Of a stretch of DNA of 64,000 nt, positions 7,441 through 17,514 are shown in pieces; the first letter of the stretch is position 1, and each line of letters opens with the position of its first letter. Both the position numbers and the translations under genes were made by a program. Location of the stretch: NCBI RefSeq assembly GCF_001592365.1, contig NZ_BCWU01000001.1, positions 434,001-498,000 on the forward strand, in the 5' to 3' direction. The notes beneath the pieces were generated by a model, which saw only the letters and a list, made by a program, of their open reading frames with translations, was not told the DNA's origin and ran no database searches. The stretch comes from Gordonia hydrophobica NBRC 16057. GTDB lineage: Bacteria > Actinomycetota > Actinomycetes > Mycobacteriales > Mycobacteriaceae.

Positions 7441-10400
7441 CTATTCGATGATCTCAACCAGGTCTCGGAGGTCGCGGCGGGCTCGGTAGTCCTCGATGGT
7501 GAGGCACTGGAGTTGGGAGTAGCTGCCGCCGCGGTTCTCCACGTAGCCGACGGCGGAGACGAAGGGCTCGATCGTGTAGATCTTCGTCAGCGGCGTCACG
7601 ATCAGCAACTGCAAGCCGAGTTTGGCGAACAGGGACAGGGCGTAGCGCGCCGAGTCGTCCGAACCGCGACCGAAGGCCTCGTCGATGACGACGAAGCGGA
7701 AGTCGCGCGACATCGTGGCGCCCCATTTGAGGTCGAACTGGTAGGCCAGCGAGGCGGCGAGAATGGTGTACGCGAGCTTCTCCTTCTGGCCGCCGGACTT
7801 GCCGTCGGAGTCGGTGTAGTTCTCGTACTCGGCGTCGCCGTCGACGTGCCGCTCCGACGCCGCAAAGGTAACCCAGTTGCGCACATCGGTGACGAGTTCG
7901 GTCCATTTGCGGTCGACGTCGGTGAATCCCTCGCGTCCGCGGAAGCGTTCGACCAGCGCCTTGACGAGAAGGAACTTCTCCTCGGCGTAGTGGTCGTCGC
8001 TGTCGGCCTCGAACGAGCCGTCGCTGCATGCGCGCAGATCGGCGCGGAACTCCCGAATCTCTTGCGACGGGGTCGGATTCACGTCGAGACGGATGTAGCG
8101 ACCCGGGTTGTACTCGATGCCCGCGAGCGACTCGTTGATCGTGTCGATCTTCGAGCTGATCAGGTGCACTTCCTTGTTGAGCTTGGCCGCGAAGATCGCG
8201 ATGTCGCGGATCGCGTTCGTGTTCAGGTAGTTCTTGAACTCGTCCTCGAACCGCGGCAGATCGTCCTCGGCGAGACGCCGGTGCAGTTCGCGGTATTCGT
8301 CGGCGGAGGCGATGTCGGCGTCGAACTCGGTCGTCAGCACCGGATGGTTGCGGTTGAACTCCGACATCCGGTTTACCGCGCGCGTCTCGTACGAGCCCGC
8401 TCGGCCGGCGTGGGCTTCGGAATCGTCGGTCAACTGGTCGGTCATCGACGACTCCAGCTCGCCGCATTCGGCGACCGTCAACGCGGCGTCGGGGTCGTCC
8501 GGCGCGCCGGTGCGGACCTTGGCACGGTAGGCGTCCACGTCGGCGGTGATCGCCGCGAAGTGGGGTTGCGCGTCGTCGAACTCGGCGTCGGCGATCACCT
8601 GCTGCGCGGCGTCGCGCGCCTGCTCGCTCTGGGCGCGCGTCACCTCCAGACGGGACACCTTGTCGCGCAAGCCATCACGCGAGGCGTCGGCGGCCGTGAG
8701 CTGCTCGCGGGTCGCGGCGATGGCCTCGGTGACCTCGGCGAGCTCCGACGACGACTGTTCCAGTTCGGTCTTCCGGGCGGTCAGCTCGGCGATCCGCGCG
8801 ATGGACGACGCGGCGTCGATCATGTCGAAGCCGGGATAGGCGTCGAGCCCGGTGAGCGCGTTGCGTCGACTCATCAGTGATCGGCGTCGTTCCTCGAGTT
8901 CGTCGATCTCGGAGTCGACCTGGTTGAGGCGGTCCTGCAGCTGTTGCCCGGCGGTGAACAGCGCCGAGATCTTCTGCTCGTTGCTCCAGCCGAGGACGTA
9001 ATTGCGGCGGTCGTCAACGCGCTGCGAGTCGTCCTTCTCGTGCCTGCCGCCGCCGGATCGGACCTGCCCGTTGACGGTGACCGCGACGTCGGCGCCGCGG
9101 AACTCGTCGAGCGTCTCGGCGCAGATGTGACGGGCGCGCTCGAACAAGCGGTGCTCCAGCCACGTCTCGAACCGGCCCGCCTTGATGTCGATCTTGTGCG
9201 CGAGGGCGTTCGACGGCGGCGTCGGCGCACTCCGCGACGGACGGTGATCGGAGACCTTGAAGTACACGACGCGGCCGCCGAGATGGTTGGCGTCGATCCA
9301 GCTGGAGACGTCGTCGTACAGGTCGGCGGCCACCAGCAGGGAGAGTCCGAACCCGCGCAGCACGCGCTCGGCGGCGCCCTCCCACCGACTCTCGTCGTCG
9401 CGGACGCCGATCAGTTCGCCGACGAAGGGGAGCTCGTCGCGGGGAATGCCGACCCCCTCGCAGATCATCTCGCGGATGCGGAGATTGCGGTCGGGGATGT
9501 TGGAGGTGCGGCCCCGGAGGCTGGCGATCTCACCGGCGATCCGACGCCCCTCCGTGTCGTACTCACGCTTGCTGAAGCGAACCTCGTTGAGTGCGTTCTC
9601 CGCCTCGGCGAGGTCGGCGTCGAGAGCGGTCACCGCATCGGCGACCTCGGTGCGACGCTGCTCGAACTGCCCGCGGTCGGCGACCGGCGCCAGACCCGCA
9701 TCGTCGATCATCGCCGAGTATCGGTCGAAGGCGATCGACCGCTCGTCGCGCTGCCGGGTCGCGTCGGCGATCTGCTGTTCGAGAGTCGCGATGTCGGTCC
9801 CGCCGAGGCCCGCCTGTCGCAGCTCCAGTTCGCGCGCCGCGATGCGCAGGTCGGCGAGATCGCGTTCGACGCTCGCCAGCGCGGTGCGGGTGGCGGACAG
9901 ATCGCGGTTCTGGAGTTCCAGACCGTCGGTGAGGAGATCGAAGCGCTGCTGCGCGAAATAGAAGCGCAGGGCCGCGCGTCGGTCCTTGAGCTCGGCGGCC
10001 ATCTCGATGTGGCTGCGGTACTTGTCGTGGTCGGCGAGCAGCGGTTCCAGCTCCGCGAGCTGGGTCCGCGCCAGGACGACGGCGTCGTGCGCGGCGGTCA
10101 GATCCTCGAAGTGGGCGACCATCGTGTCGACCCAGCCGGACGAGTCGAAGGGCTCGAGCATGTGGTCGCGGACGAAGTCGTTGAGGTTGCCCACGGCCTT
10201 CATCGACACGGTCTGGTGGAACAGCTCCATCGCCTGCTCGGAGCGGATGGCCAGGGAGCGCCGGTAGTCGCGGCCGTACTCGGGGAAGTGCTCGTGGATG
10301 CGGGTGTCGCCGTCCTTGAGCCGCTTGCGGAGGGCCCGCAGGTCGGAGCCGAAGTCGGCGAAGTCGGTCGCGATGTCGAGCGCGCGGTCGGTGACGGTGA

Positions 10401-10860
10401 AGAAGCGCTCGGGCTGCCCGCTGTCGTGCCGCATCGAGAACACCTGGGCGAGCGTGACGGTCTCGTCGTACCCCTCGTTGCCGAAGACACCGAGAATGAC
10501 CGAGTAATTGCTCATGCCGCGCAGGGCGACGGGGCGCGACGAGCCGGTCACCTCGTTGCGTTCGGACTTGTAGTAGCCGAGCACGTACGACCGCAGGTCG
10601 CGTTCGCGGGACTCGCCGCCTGCCGCCTTGTTGTATGCGACGCGGTGCGCGGGCAGCAGCAGGGTGGTCAGGGCGTCGACGAGAGTCGACTTCCCCGACC
10701 CGATGTCGCCGGTCAGCAGCCCGTTCTCGCCGTCGAGGGTGAGGGTCCAGACCCGCTGGTCGAAGGTGCCCCAGTTGAGGACTTGGAAGCGCTGCAGCCG
10801 GAAGCCGGAGCGGGCCGATGCGGCGTTCTCGAGTTCGGTGGGGGCGAACAATCCGGTCAT
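7441..10860 (-). CDS. jetC: JetC/MksB-like SMC ATPase of the second Wadjet-type operon
   Basis: 1139 aa. Walker A is TGDIGSGKST at residues 50-59, preceded by the FQVLNWGTFD signature of MukB/MksB/JetC proteins. Long coiled-coil arms flank a central hinge-like region. Near the C-terminus come the ABC signature KSGGQKEKLAYTILAAS and the Walker B VVIDEAFGRGS. In Wadjet and MksBEF complexes this subunit dimerises around DNA and extrudes loops. The ATG at 10860 overlaps the jetB2 stop by 4 nt. The frame is intact, unlike jetC1. No jetD follows; the next feature is a repeat. It could equally be named mksB. Confidence 0.9.
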   Translation of the reverse strand: MTGLFAPTELENAASARSGFRLQRFQVLNWGTFDQRVWTLTLDGENGLLTGDIGSGKSTLVDALTTLLLPAHRVAYNKAAGGESRERDLRSYVLGYYKSERNEVTGSSRPVALRGMSNYSVILGVFGNEGYDETVTLAQVFSMRHDSGQPERFFTVTDRALDIATDFADFGSDLRALRKRLKDGDTRIHEHFPEYGRDYRRSLAIRSEQAMELFHQTVSMKAVGNLNDFVRDHMLEPFDSSGWVDTMVAHFEDLTAAHDAVVLARTQLAELEPLLADHDKYRSHIEMAAELKDRRAALRFYFAQQRFDLLTDGLELQNRDLSATRTALASVERDLADLRIAARELELRQAGLGGTDIATLEQQIADATRQRDERSIAFDRYSAMIDDAGLAPVADRGQFEQRRTEVADAVTALDADLAEAENALNEVRFSKREYDTEGRRIAGEIASLRGRTSNIPDRNLRIREMICEGVGIPRDELPFVGELIGVRDDESRWEGAAERVLRGFGLSLLVAADLYDDVSSWIDANHLGGRVVYFKVSDHRPSRSAPTPPSNALAHKIDIKAGRFETWLEHRLFERARHICAETLDEFRGADVAVTVNGQVRSGGGRHEKDDSQRVDDRRNYVLGWSNEQKISALFTAGQQLQDRLNQVDSEIDELEERRRSLMSRRNALTGLDAYPGFDMIDAASSIARIAELTARKTELEQSSSELAEVTEAIAATREQLTAADASRDGLRDKVSRLEVTRAQSEQARDAAQQVIADAEFDDAQPHFAAITADVDAYRAKVRTGAPDDPDAALTVAECGELESSMTDQLTDDSEAHAGRAGSYETRAVNRMSEFNRNHPVLTTEFDADIASADEYRELHRRLAEDDLPRFEDEFKNYLNTNAIRDIAIFAAKLNKEVHLISSKIDTINESLAGIEYNPGRYIRLDVNPTPSQEIREFRADLRACSDGSFEADSDDHYAEEKFLLVKALVERFRGREGFTDVDRKWTELVTDVRNWVTFAASERHVDGDAEYENYTDSDGKSGGQKEKLAYTILAASLAYQFDLKWGATMSRDFRFVVIDEAFGRGSDDSARYALSLFAKLGLQLLIVTPLTKIYTIEPFVSAVGYVENRGGSYSQLQCLTIEDYRARRDLRDLVEIIE

Positions 10861-11456
10861 CGCTGCTCCTGCGTCATCGCTTCGGCGTAGTCGGCGAGGT
10901 GGGTGTCGAAATCGGCGAGCCACTGCGCGTCCACGTACGCCTTGATCACCCGGCGCACCTCGTACTCGCCGTCCTGCCCGGGCATGCGGCGCAGGAACCC
11001 GAGGTCGGCGACGCGGCGCACCGCGGTGTCGGCCTGGTCGGCGGTCCGCGCCTCGTTGGCGGAGACCGGAAAGAACGGGGTGATCAGCTCACGCAGCTGC
11101 TCGGTGCTCACGACCAGTCGATTGCCTGCGTCGGTGGTGTCGTGTTCGGCGAGCTTCTTACGCAGCAGCGCCAGCAGCAGGGAGGTGTGCAGCGGCAGTT
11201 GGTGGCGGGCGACCAAGCGGGGGATGCCGAGGTCGGCCAACTCGTCGTCGCCTTTGGAGCGCAGGAAGGCGTAGCCCTCGGCCTCATCGATCACGACGGC
11301 CAGGCCCAGCGTCGCCACGTAGTCGCTGATCTGCGCGGCCAAGCCGAGCACATGCCGCCAGGCGGTCTCGGCGGTGTCGCGGTAGACGACGCCCTTCATC
11401 AACGACGTGACCGCGAGGGAGAGGTTCAGCTCGTCGCGGGGCACGGGGCGGCTCAT
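10857..11456 (-). CDS. jetB: JetB/MksE-like DUF4194 protein, second operon
   Basis: 199 aa with the DUF4194 pattern: LSLAVTSLMKGVVYRDTAETAW near the N-terminus, then a YVATLGLAVVIDEAEGYAFLRS strand pair and paired winged-helix-like segments. In the condensin scheme this is the KITE subunit that binds the kleisin (JetA). The ATG at 11456 overlaps the jetA2 stop (ATGA), and the stop overlaps the jetC2 start in the same way, indicating tight translational coupling. Confidence 0.88.
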   Translation of the reverse strand: MSRPVPRDELNLSLAVTSLMKGVVYRDTAETAWRHVLGLAAQISDYVATLGLAVVIDEAEGYAFLRSKGDDELADLGIPRLVARHQLPLHTSLLLALLRKKLAEHDTTDAGNRLVVSTEQLRELITPFFPVSANEARTADQADTAVRRVADLGFLRRMPGQDGEYEVRRVIKAYVDAQWLADFDTHLADYAEAMTQEQR

Positions 11457-12934
11457 CGGCTCTCCTGCAGGTGGTCGGGAACAAGCTGGTCGGGAACGTG
11501 TTTTCCGCGCAGGTAGATCACCCGCGGAACGGTGGCGGCGCGGTGGGCGCCTGAGTCGTCGGTCCAGGTGACCGTCTCGGTGGCGGACTCGTCGAAGATC
11601 TTGGTGAAACCCTCGTCGGACAGCGACAGATAGGTGATCAGTTCGGCGAGGCCCTGTTCCATCGGGGTCTCGGCGATCACGTCGGCGAGAGTCACCTGGT
11701 CGTGGCGCCGCAGCAGGGCGCGCACGTGGTCGATCAGCGGTGCGGGGTCGATGTGGACCTGCTCGAACAGGGCGGTGGAATCGCCGTCCGCATGGCCCTC
11801 CTCGATGCCGTCGCTGGTGACTTCGACGGTGGCGGCGGGCCGGTAGAGCGGTCGTTCGAGCGGGAGGTGGACCTGCGGGGTGGGGGAGTCGATCGGGTGG
11901 GCGAAGTCGTCGACGCGGTGGTCGCGGACCGTGTACGCCGACGACTCGATGCTGCGCAGCAAGTCCATGACGCGGCGGTTCTCCAGCCACGCCTGGTCGT
12001 CGAGGAAGCGGCGCAGCTGCTCCGACAGTCGGCGGACGGTGCGCTGGGCGCGGGTGCCCGCGTCGAGCCAGTCGTGGTGGATGTTGGTGAGGCGGACGTC
12101 GTCGTCGGGCAGGCCCTCGAGCGACTGGGTGCGGCGGACCAGATCGTCGAGTTCGTCGAGTCGGTCGGCGGACAGCAGGAGGTCGTAGAAGGCTTGGAAG
12201 CTGCGGCCCTGATCGGAGTCGCTGATGACGTTGCGGCTGCCGACGATCTCGTCGAGGAGTTCGCCCTTGGTGCCGCGCCAGGTGGCGATGCGTTCGCGCA
12301 TCTCACGGTCGAGGCTCCGAAAGTTCGACTCGACCTCGCGGAAGTCGGACAGCAGCGCCCGGGCGATGTCGGCGAACTGCTGGTAGCGGTCGCGCCGGCT
12401 GGTGGGGTCCATGACCGGGAACTCGCCGCGTTCGGCGGCCTCGATCTCGGCGTCGAGTTCGGCGCGCCTGCGATGCAACTCGGCCAGCCGGATCTCGGCA
12501 TCGGTGCTGCCGCCGTACACGATCTGCCGGAGCAGATCGATGATCGTGTTCAGACGCGACTCGGTGCCGACGAAGCCGCGCTCGCGCAACGACCGCACCC
12601 AGGCGACGGCGCGTTCGACGGCGGGCGTCGCATCGTAGTGGGGTTCATCGCTCTCGATGACGTAGTACTTGCGCAGCCAGCCGGTGTCGGCCGCCGCCCA
12701 TTCGTCGAGGTAGGCCTTCGGCGTGCGGGGGAAGGTGCCGTCGCCGAGCCGCTGGTTCAGCGCGTACAGCTCGTCGTCGAGCAGGCTGACCAGCGCTGAC
12801 TCGGAGATCTCGCGGATGTTGTCGTCGACGAAGACGCGGCCGAGGAACGACAGCAGCAGCGGGGCGTTGTCCGCTCGGAGCAGACGCCACGCTGCGCTGC
12901 TCTTCCGGACAGCGACGATCTCGTCGAATTGCAC
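11453..12934 (-). CDS. jetA: JetA/MksF-like DUF3375 protein, second operon
   Basis: 493 aa, DUF3375 family, the kleisin-like subunit. The N-terminus carries AWRLLRADNAPLLLSFLGRVF and the EISESALVSLLDDELYALN segment; the centre is coiled coil (LHRRRAELDAEIEAAERGEF). The conserved SDSDQGRSFQAFYDLLLS block also occurs in JetA1 as GDSDAGRSFTAFYDTIL. The GTG at 12934 lies 6 nt after a TACCCT box, so this operon probably has its own leaderless promoter. It begins 75 bases after the jetD1 stop. Confidence 0.88.
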   Translation of the reverse strand: MQFDEIVAVRKSSAAWRLLRADNAPLLLSFLGRVFVDDNIREISESALVSLLDDELYALNQRLGDGTFPRTPKAYLDEWAAADTGWLRKYYVIESDEPHYDATPAVERAVAWVRSLRERGFVGTESRLNTIIDLLRQIVYGGSTDAEIRLAELHRRRAELDAEIEAAERGEFPVMDPTSRRDRYQQFADIARALLSDFREVESNFRSLDREMRERIATWRGTKGELLDEIVGSRNVISDSDQGRSFQAFYDLLLSADRLDELDDLVRRTQSLEGLPDDDVRLTNIHHDWLDAGTRAQRTVRRLSEQLRRFLDDQAWLENRRVMDLLRSIESSAYTVRDHRVDDFAHPIDSPTPQVHLPLERPLYRPAATVEVTSDGIEEGHADGDSTALFEQVHIDPAPLIDHVRALLRRHDQVTLADVIAETPMEQGLAELITYLSLSDEGFTKIFDESATETVTWTDDSGAHRAATVPRVIYLRGKHVPDQLVPDHLQESR

Positions 12935-12940
12935 CCGGTC

Positions 12941-12946
12941 AGGGTA
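12941..12946 (-). promoter_or_regulatory. Leaderless -10 box of jetA2
   Basis: TACCCT on the minus strand, followed by GACCGG and the GTG start codon. TANNNT 6-7 nt before the start is the leaderless pattern of Mycobacteriales. It makes jetA2B2C2 a separate transcription unit. Confidence 0.6.
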
Positions 12947-13009
12947 TCGGGGTGGGGTGCGTGGCGGCGGACACGGTGGGCGGGTCGGCGATGACCGCGA
13001 CGGCTCGGA

Positions 13010-14227
13010 TCAGATTCCCCGCTCCGGCGAGGCATCCTCGGTGGGGGCCATGGTGGGTCTGTGCGGGGAATTCTGTCCGGTGGGCGGACCCGCATTGCGA
13101 AACGGCAGGCCTGCGTCGACCAGTGCGGCCCGCGCCCAGTCCCAGGGGATGCGTTCCTGTTCCAGCAGATGCGGGCCGGCGACGACGAGATCGAGTGCCG
13201 CGCGTTCGGCATCGGTGAGCGGGAGCTCGGTGTTGTCGGCGATGAGCTTGCCGTCGACGGCGAGGTTCTCCCAGCGGCGGAAGGTGTCGACCTCCATCAT
13301 CACGCTGGTCAGGCTGGGGAGCGTGCGACGCAGGCGACCGACGAAGACCAGGCCCGCGTGGTCGAGATCGCCCCAGTACAGCACGCGCGCCGCGCGGAGC
13401 CAGCCGATCTGTGCCACCGAACCGACGGCATTCCCCGATCCCACCAGGGCGACGGTGCCGTGTGCGTCGGGCAGCACGTGCAGGCACTCCCGGTTCTCGA
13501 CGATCAGCACCACCTGCGGTGCGACGGGGAGGGCGCTGAGATCGGCCACCGGGGCGGCGACGATGCGCGGCCACCCGGGCAGCAGCGCGGGATCGAGCAC
13601 GGCCATCTCGATCAGGCGGGGCGCGGAGTGCACGCCGAGCTCCCCGGAACCTCGGGCGGCGGCGACCAATATCTCGACCAATCCGCGATGCGCGCCGAGC
13701 CATTTGGTGTGGACCCCCTCCACGGGCAGCTGCCGGATCAGTAGACCGGAATCCGGATGCGCCAGCAACCAGGCGAGCATGCTGACCAGGCGGTCGAAGT
13801 CGGCGTCGTCGAGGGCGTCCCACTTCTTGTGCCAGCCGGCGACGGCGTCGTCGAAGTCGGGGCTGCTGACGACCTCGAGCAGCTGTGCCCGACGGGCGAC
13901 GAGGCGTCGCCACCGGGTGAGTTCGCCTGCGGCGCGGCAGATCTCCTCCACGCCGGTCAGAGTGAGGCGGACCGGCACGGTCTGGGTGCCGAAGCTGCGC
14001 CACCGGCGCTCCTCGCGGTCGACGACCCCCGGGCCGGTGTAGGCGATCCACGATCGAACCCAGTCCCGTGCCGCATCGGGGTCGTCGGCGACGGTCGATT
14101 CGGTCGGCGGACGCAGGGCGATCACCACCGAGTCGTCTGCTGCGGCGACCGGATCGGCGATCCACCGGCGCATGCGCGACCGGACTGCCTTCTCCGCCGC
14201 CGTACGGACCGCGGAGGTGGAGATCAT
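13010..14227 (-). CDS. jetD: JetD/MksG-like Toprim nuclease (DUF3322-DUF2220)
   Basis: 405 aa. The N-terminal half matches DUF3322, with a PDSGLLIRQLPVEGVHTKW segment around residues 158-176. The C-terminal half is a Toprim-like DUF2220 domain: catalytic Glu244 in VLIVENRE, SGNAVG, and Asp287/Asp289 in YWGDLDHAG. In Wadjet systems JetD cleaves circular DNA captured and looped by JetABC. The ATG at 14227 overlaps the jetC1 stop (ATGA). It is the only JetD here and lies between the two JetABC sets, so it could serve one or both. Confidence 0.9.
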   Translation of the reverse strand: MISTSAVRTAAEKAVRSRMRRWIADPVAAADDSVVIALRPPTESTVADDPDAARDWVRSWIAYTGPGVVDREERRWRSFGTQTVPVRLTLTGVEEICRAAGELTRWRRLVARRAQLLEVVSSPDFDDAVAGWHKKWDALDDADFDRLVSMLAWLLAHPDSGLLIRQLPVEGVHTKWLGAHRGLVEILVAAARGSGELGVHSAPRLIEMAVLDPALLPGWPRIVAAPVADLSALPVAPQVVLIVENRECLHVLPDAHGTVALVGSGNAVGSVAQIGWLRAARVLYWGDLDHAGLVFVGRLRRTLPSLTSVMMEVDTFRRWENLAVDGKLIADNTELPLTDAERAALDLVVAGPHLLEQERIPWDWARAALVDAGLPFRNAGPPTGQNSPHRPTMAPTEDASPERGI

Positions 14228-17200
14228 GCGGTCTCCTCAGCGAGGTCGGTCCATTCGACGAGGTTGATGTTCGACTGCCGATTGTCGCGGATGGAGATGG
14301 TCGCGGTGCCGCCGATGTAGTCCTCGAGCGTCTGCAGCAGCTTCAACGGCGTCGCCAGCACCAGGTGGAATCCGAACTGCGTGAACACGTCCAGCGCGCG
14401 GCGGGTGAGGGCGGCGTCGGCGCGGTCGAAGGCCTCATCGAGGATGACGGTGCCGTAGCGCGGGACACCGCTGCCGTCGGGCGCCAACTGATACCGGAGC
14501 GCGGCGGCGAGGCAGAAGAAGACGAGCTTCTGCGCCTGCCCGCCCGACAATCCGGCGCTGGAGTTGTGATAGTTGGTCGGCTCGTCGTCGGCGTCGAACT
14601 CGACGCCGATGAACTTGACGTGCAAGCGGGTGTCGAGCACCTGACGCTGCCACCGTTGATCGGCGGGTTCCCGCGACCCCAGACGATCGAGCAACTGCGA
14701 CATCCGCAGGAAGCGATCCTCGGCGGCGCCGCGATCGGCGTCGGTCCACGACTGTCCGGTGACGGCCGAGAGGTCGCCCAGGAACTCGGCGGCGACTGCC
14801 GAACGGTTCTCGCGCACGGAGATCGTCAGCCAGCGGTCGGTATCGAAGGGGGAGTGCCGGAGCGAGGTGTTGACCGGCTCGATGCGGGCGCGGATGTCCA
14901 CGGGCGCCTTGCGGATCGCCCGGGCGATCTCGCCGATGTTGCGGGCGGATTGATCGTTGAGAAGGTCGAAGAAGCGGTTCTCGTACCGCGGCAGACCGTC
15001 GGACCGCAGGCGCGCCAGGACCGCGAGCGCGTCGTCGACGTACTCGGCATCGGCCCGCAGATCGCTGCCGCGGGCCTCCCAGCGGGCCAGGTACGCAGTG
15101 AGGATCCGGGTGATGGCGGTCTGCGCGGCTGACAGCTCGGTCTGCGCGGACTTGTTCTCCTGATGGATCGCGCGGTCGACGGCGGTGCGAGCAGAGTCGA
15201 TGTTCTCGCTGGTCAACCGTCGTCTGGCGGCGGAGAATCGGGCTTCGACGCGGGTGCGGACCTCGTCGGGCACCTCCGCCCCGACAGCCTGTTCGGCTTC
15301 GCTGATGCCTGCCTGCCGGCGCTCGATCTCACCGAGATGCTGCGCTTGCGTGGCGCTCGCGGCAGACAGTGAATCGGCCGCCGCCTTCGCCGCCCGCTCC
15401 GCCTCCGCCAATCGCAGCGACAACGCCGCGTGCTCGGGATTGTCCTGCTCCCACCGAGCCAGCTGGGCGACGACGCCGGCGAGCTCGTCCTCGGCGGAGG
15501 CGACGTCGATCTCGACCCACTGGGAGTCCAGGACGGTCTGCGCCGCGCGGAGCTGGGTATTGCGATCCTGTTCGTTGGCGTCGATCACCTCCAACTGCGC
15601 GGTCCAGCCGGCGATCTGCGCGTCGAGCTCGGCGATCCGACGGCGGAGGTCGGCGATCTTGGCCTCGTTGTCGAATCCGAGGACCCAGCGGCTGCGGTCG
15701 TCGATCACTCGGCGGTCGTCCTTCTCGTGCCGCTGCGCCGAATGCTTCACCTGCCCGGCCCTGGTGACCGCGCGACTCTGGGCAGCCAGGTCGGCGGCGG
15801 ACTCGACACATGCGTAGTCGAACGACTCCGCCAGGTGCGCGTTCAGCCACTCGCGCAGCGGGCCCGGCGCGACGTCGACCTTGCGGACCAGCGACGCGGC
15901 ACCCGTGCGTTTCGGGGCTGCCGACGTCGTACGTACCCGGAGGTACACCAGCCGCGCCCCCAGATGGGCGGCGTCGACGGCGTCCGCCACGGTGCGGTAG
16001 TGCTCGTCGGGCACCAGCAGCGTGCGGCCGAATCCGCCGAGGACCCGCTCGATGGGGCCCGACCACGCCGCCTCGGACGGCAGTACTTCCAGGAGCTCAC
16101 CGCCGAACGGCAGCCGATCCTCGGTGAGTCCGGTTGCCGTGCATATGGTTTCGCGGGCACGCAGGAGCACGGGATCGATGTTCGAGCGGCGGCTAGCGAG
16201 TGCCGCGCGGTCGGCTTCGAGCTCGGTGCGCAGGGAGCGGGCGGTGGAGCGTCGCCCCGACAGGTCGTACTGCTCGGCGCGACGGTCCTCGTGGCTGCCC
16301 GCGGTGTCGGCGACCAGGCTGTCGACCTGGCCGACCAGTCGGCTGAACTCTTCGGCCGTGGTCGGGACCTCGCCGTGCCAGGTGCGGACGGCGGCGGCGA
16401 TCTGTTCGCGGCGCCGTCGGACCCGCTCCACAGTGGTCGTGTACTCGTCGCGCCGGGCGGTGAGGACGGCGAGGCGGCCGCCGCCGACACCGTCGACCGC
16501 CACCTTCGCGTCGATCCGGGCACGGTCGGTGCTGTCGGCGTCGCGCTGGGCGTCGGCGACGGCCTGGGCCAGCAGCGGTGACCGCGCGGTCAACGCCTGG
16601 ACCTCGCGGTGCAGGATCGCGAGCAGTCGCTGCCCGTAGACGGTGTCGACGTGGAGCTGTTCCTGCTCGGTCTGCTGCACCACCGTCAGCGACCGGCTGC
16701 GCGTCTGTGCGAGCTCGGTCAACGGACTGAGCATGTCGACCTGCTCACGGGCGTCCACCACCACGCGGTGCGCCTCGCGCAGGTCCTGGAACTGTTCGAC
16801 GGCGCGATTCGCGAGCGCGAAGGTGGTCGGCTCGTCGAGCATGAAGTCGCGGAACAACTGATCCAGGCTGCCGAGGCTCTTCGCCGAGAGGGTGCGATGC
16901 AGGAGTCGTTGCGCGCCCTAGGTCGAGATGCCGAGACGACTGCGGAACTTGCGGGCGAACGGCGAATAGGACGGGTTGATCTCCGCGGACGGCCACCGCT
17001 TCCGGATCGCGCGAGTGTCGATGCCGGAGGTGAGGTAGCCGACGAGATCGGTGAGATCGAAGTCGTCGTCGACCAGCACGTGCAGGTGGCTGACGTCGCT
17101 CGCCGAGTTCTTGCCCCGGCCGAGATGCATCAGTTTGATCAGCGTGACCGGCGAGGCGTCGTCGTCGGTCCGGTACGTCAGGGCGATGGCGGAGACGGTC

Positions 17201-17514
17201 GCGCCTGCCCGCAGATAGCTGCTGACGAGGGCGTCGGAGTCGGCATCGGTGTCGCGACGCCAGGCGCCCCGGATGTAGCTGATCAGGTTGCGCCCGGACC
17301 GCTCCGATTCCTGGGCGGCCGCGTTGAACTTCACGCTGCCCGCTGGCATCAGCACGGCCGAGATCCCGTCGAGGAGCGTGGACTTGCCGGAGCCGGAGTT
17401 GCCGGTGATGAGGAAGCCGCGGCGGGCGACGGGGAACTGGTGGTAGCCGTCGAAGGTGCCCCAGTTGATCACCTGGACGCGGGCCAGCCTGTGCTGGCCG
17501 GGATGATCGTTCAC
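14224..17514 (-). pseudogene. jetC: JetC/MksB-like SMC ATPase of the first Wadjet operon, interrupted by an in-frame amber codon
   Basis: The reading frame runs 1096 codons from GTG 17514 (overlapping the jetB1 stop, GTGA) to a TGA at 14226-14224. Walker A GNSGSGKST is at residues 38-46, after VQVINWGTFDG. The C-terminus has LSGGQAQKLVFFCLAAAL and Walker B VILDEAFDRAD. Codon 199 (16920-16918) is TAG. The frame continues directly with GAQRLLHRTLSAKSLGSL, matching EQAMELFHQTVSMKAVGNL of JetC2, so no bases are gained or lost. TAG aligns with a Glu, one base from GAG. Translation would stop at 198 aa. Possible causes are a real nonsense mutation, a sequencing error or suppression; I see no obvious restart with a ribosome site before ATG 16857. 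Confidence 0.85.

Noticed and set aside
16857..17514. A frameshift or two separate genes at the jetC1 break
   Set aside because: The distance from GTG 17514 to the TAG and to the later ATG 16857 is a multiple of three, and the residues after TAG align directly with JetC2. It is an in-frame stop.
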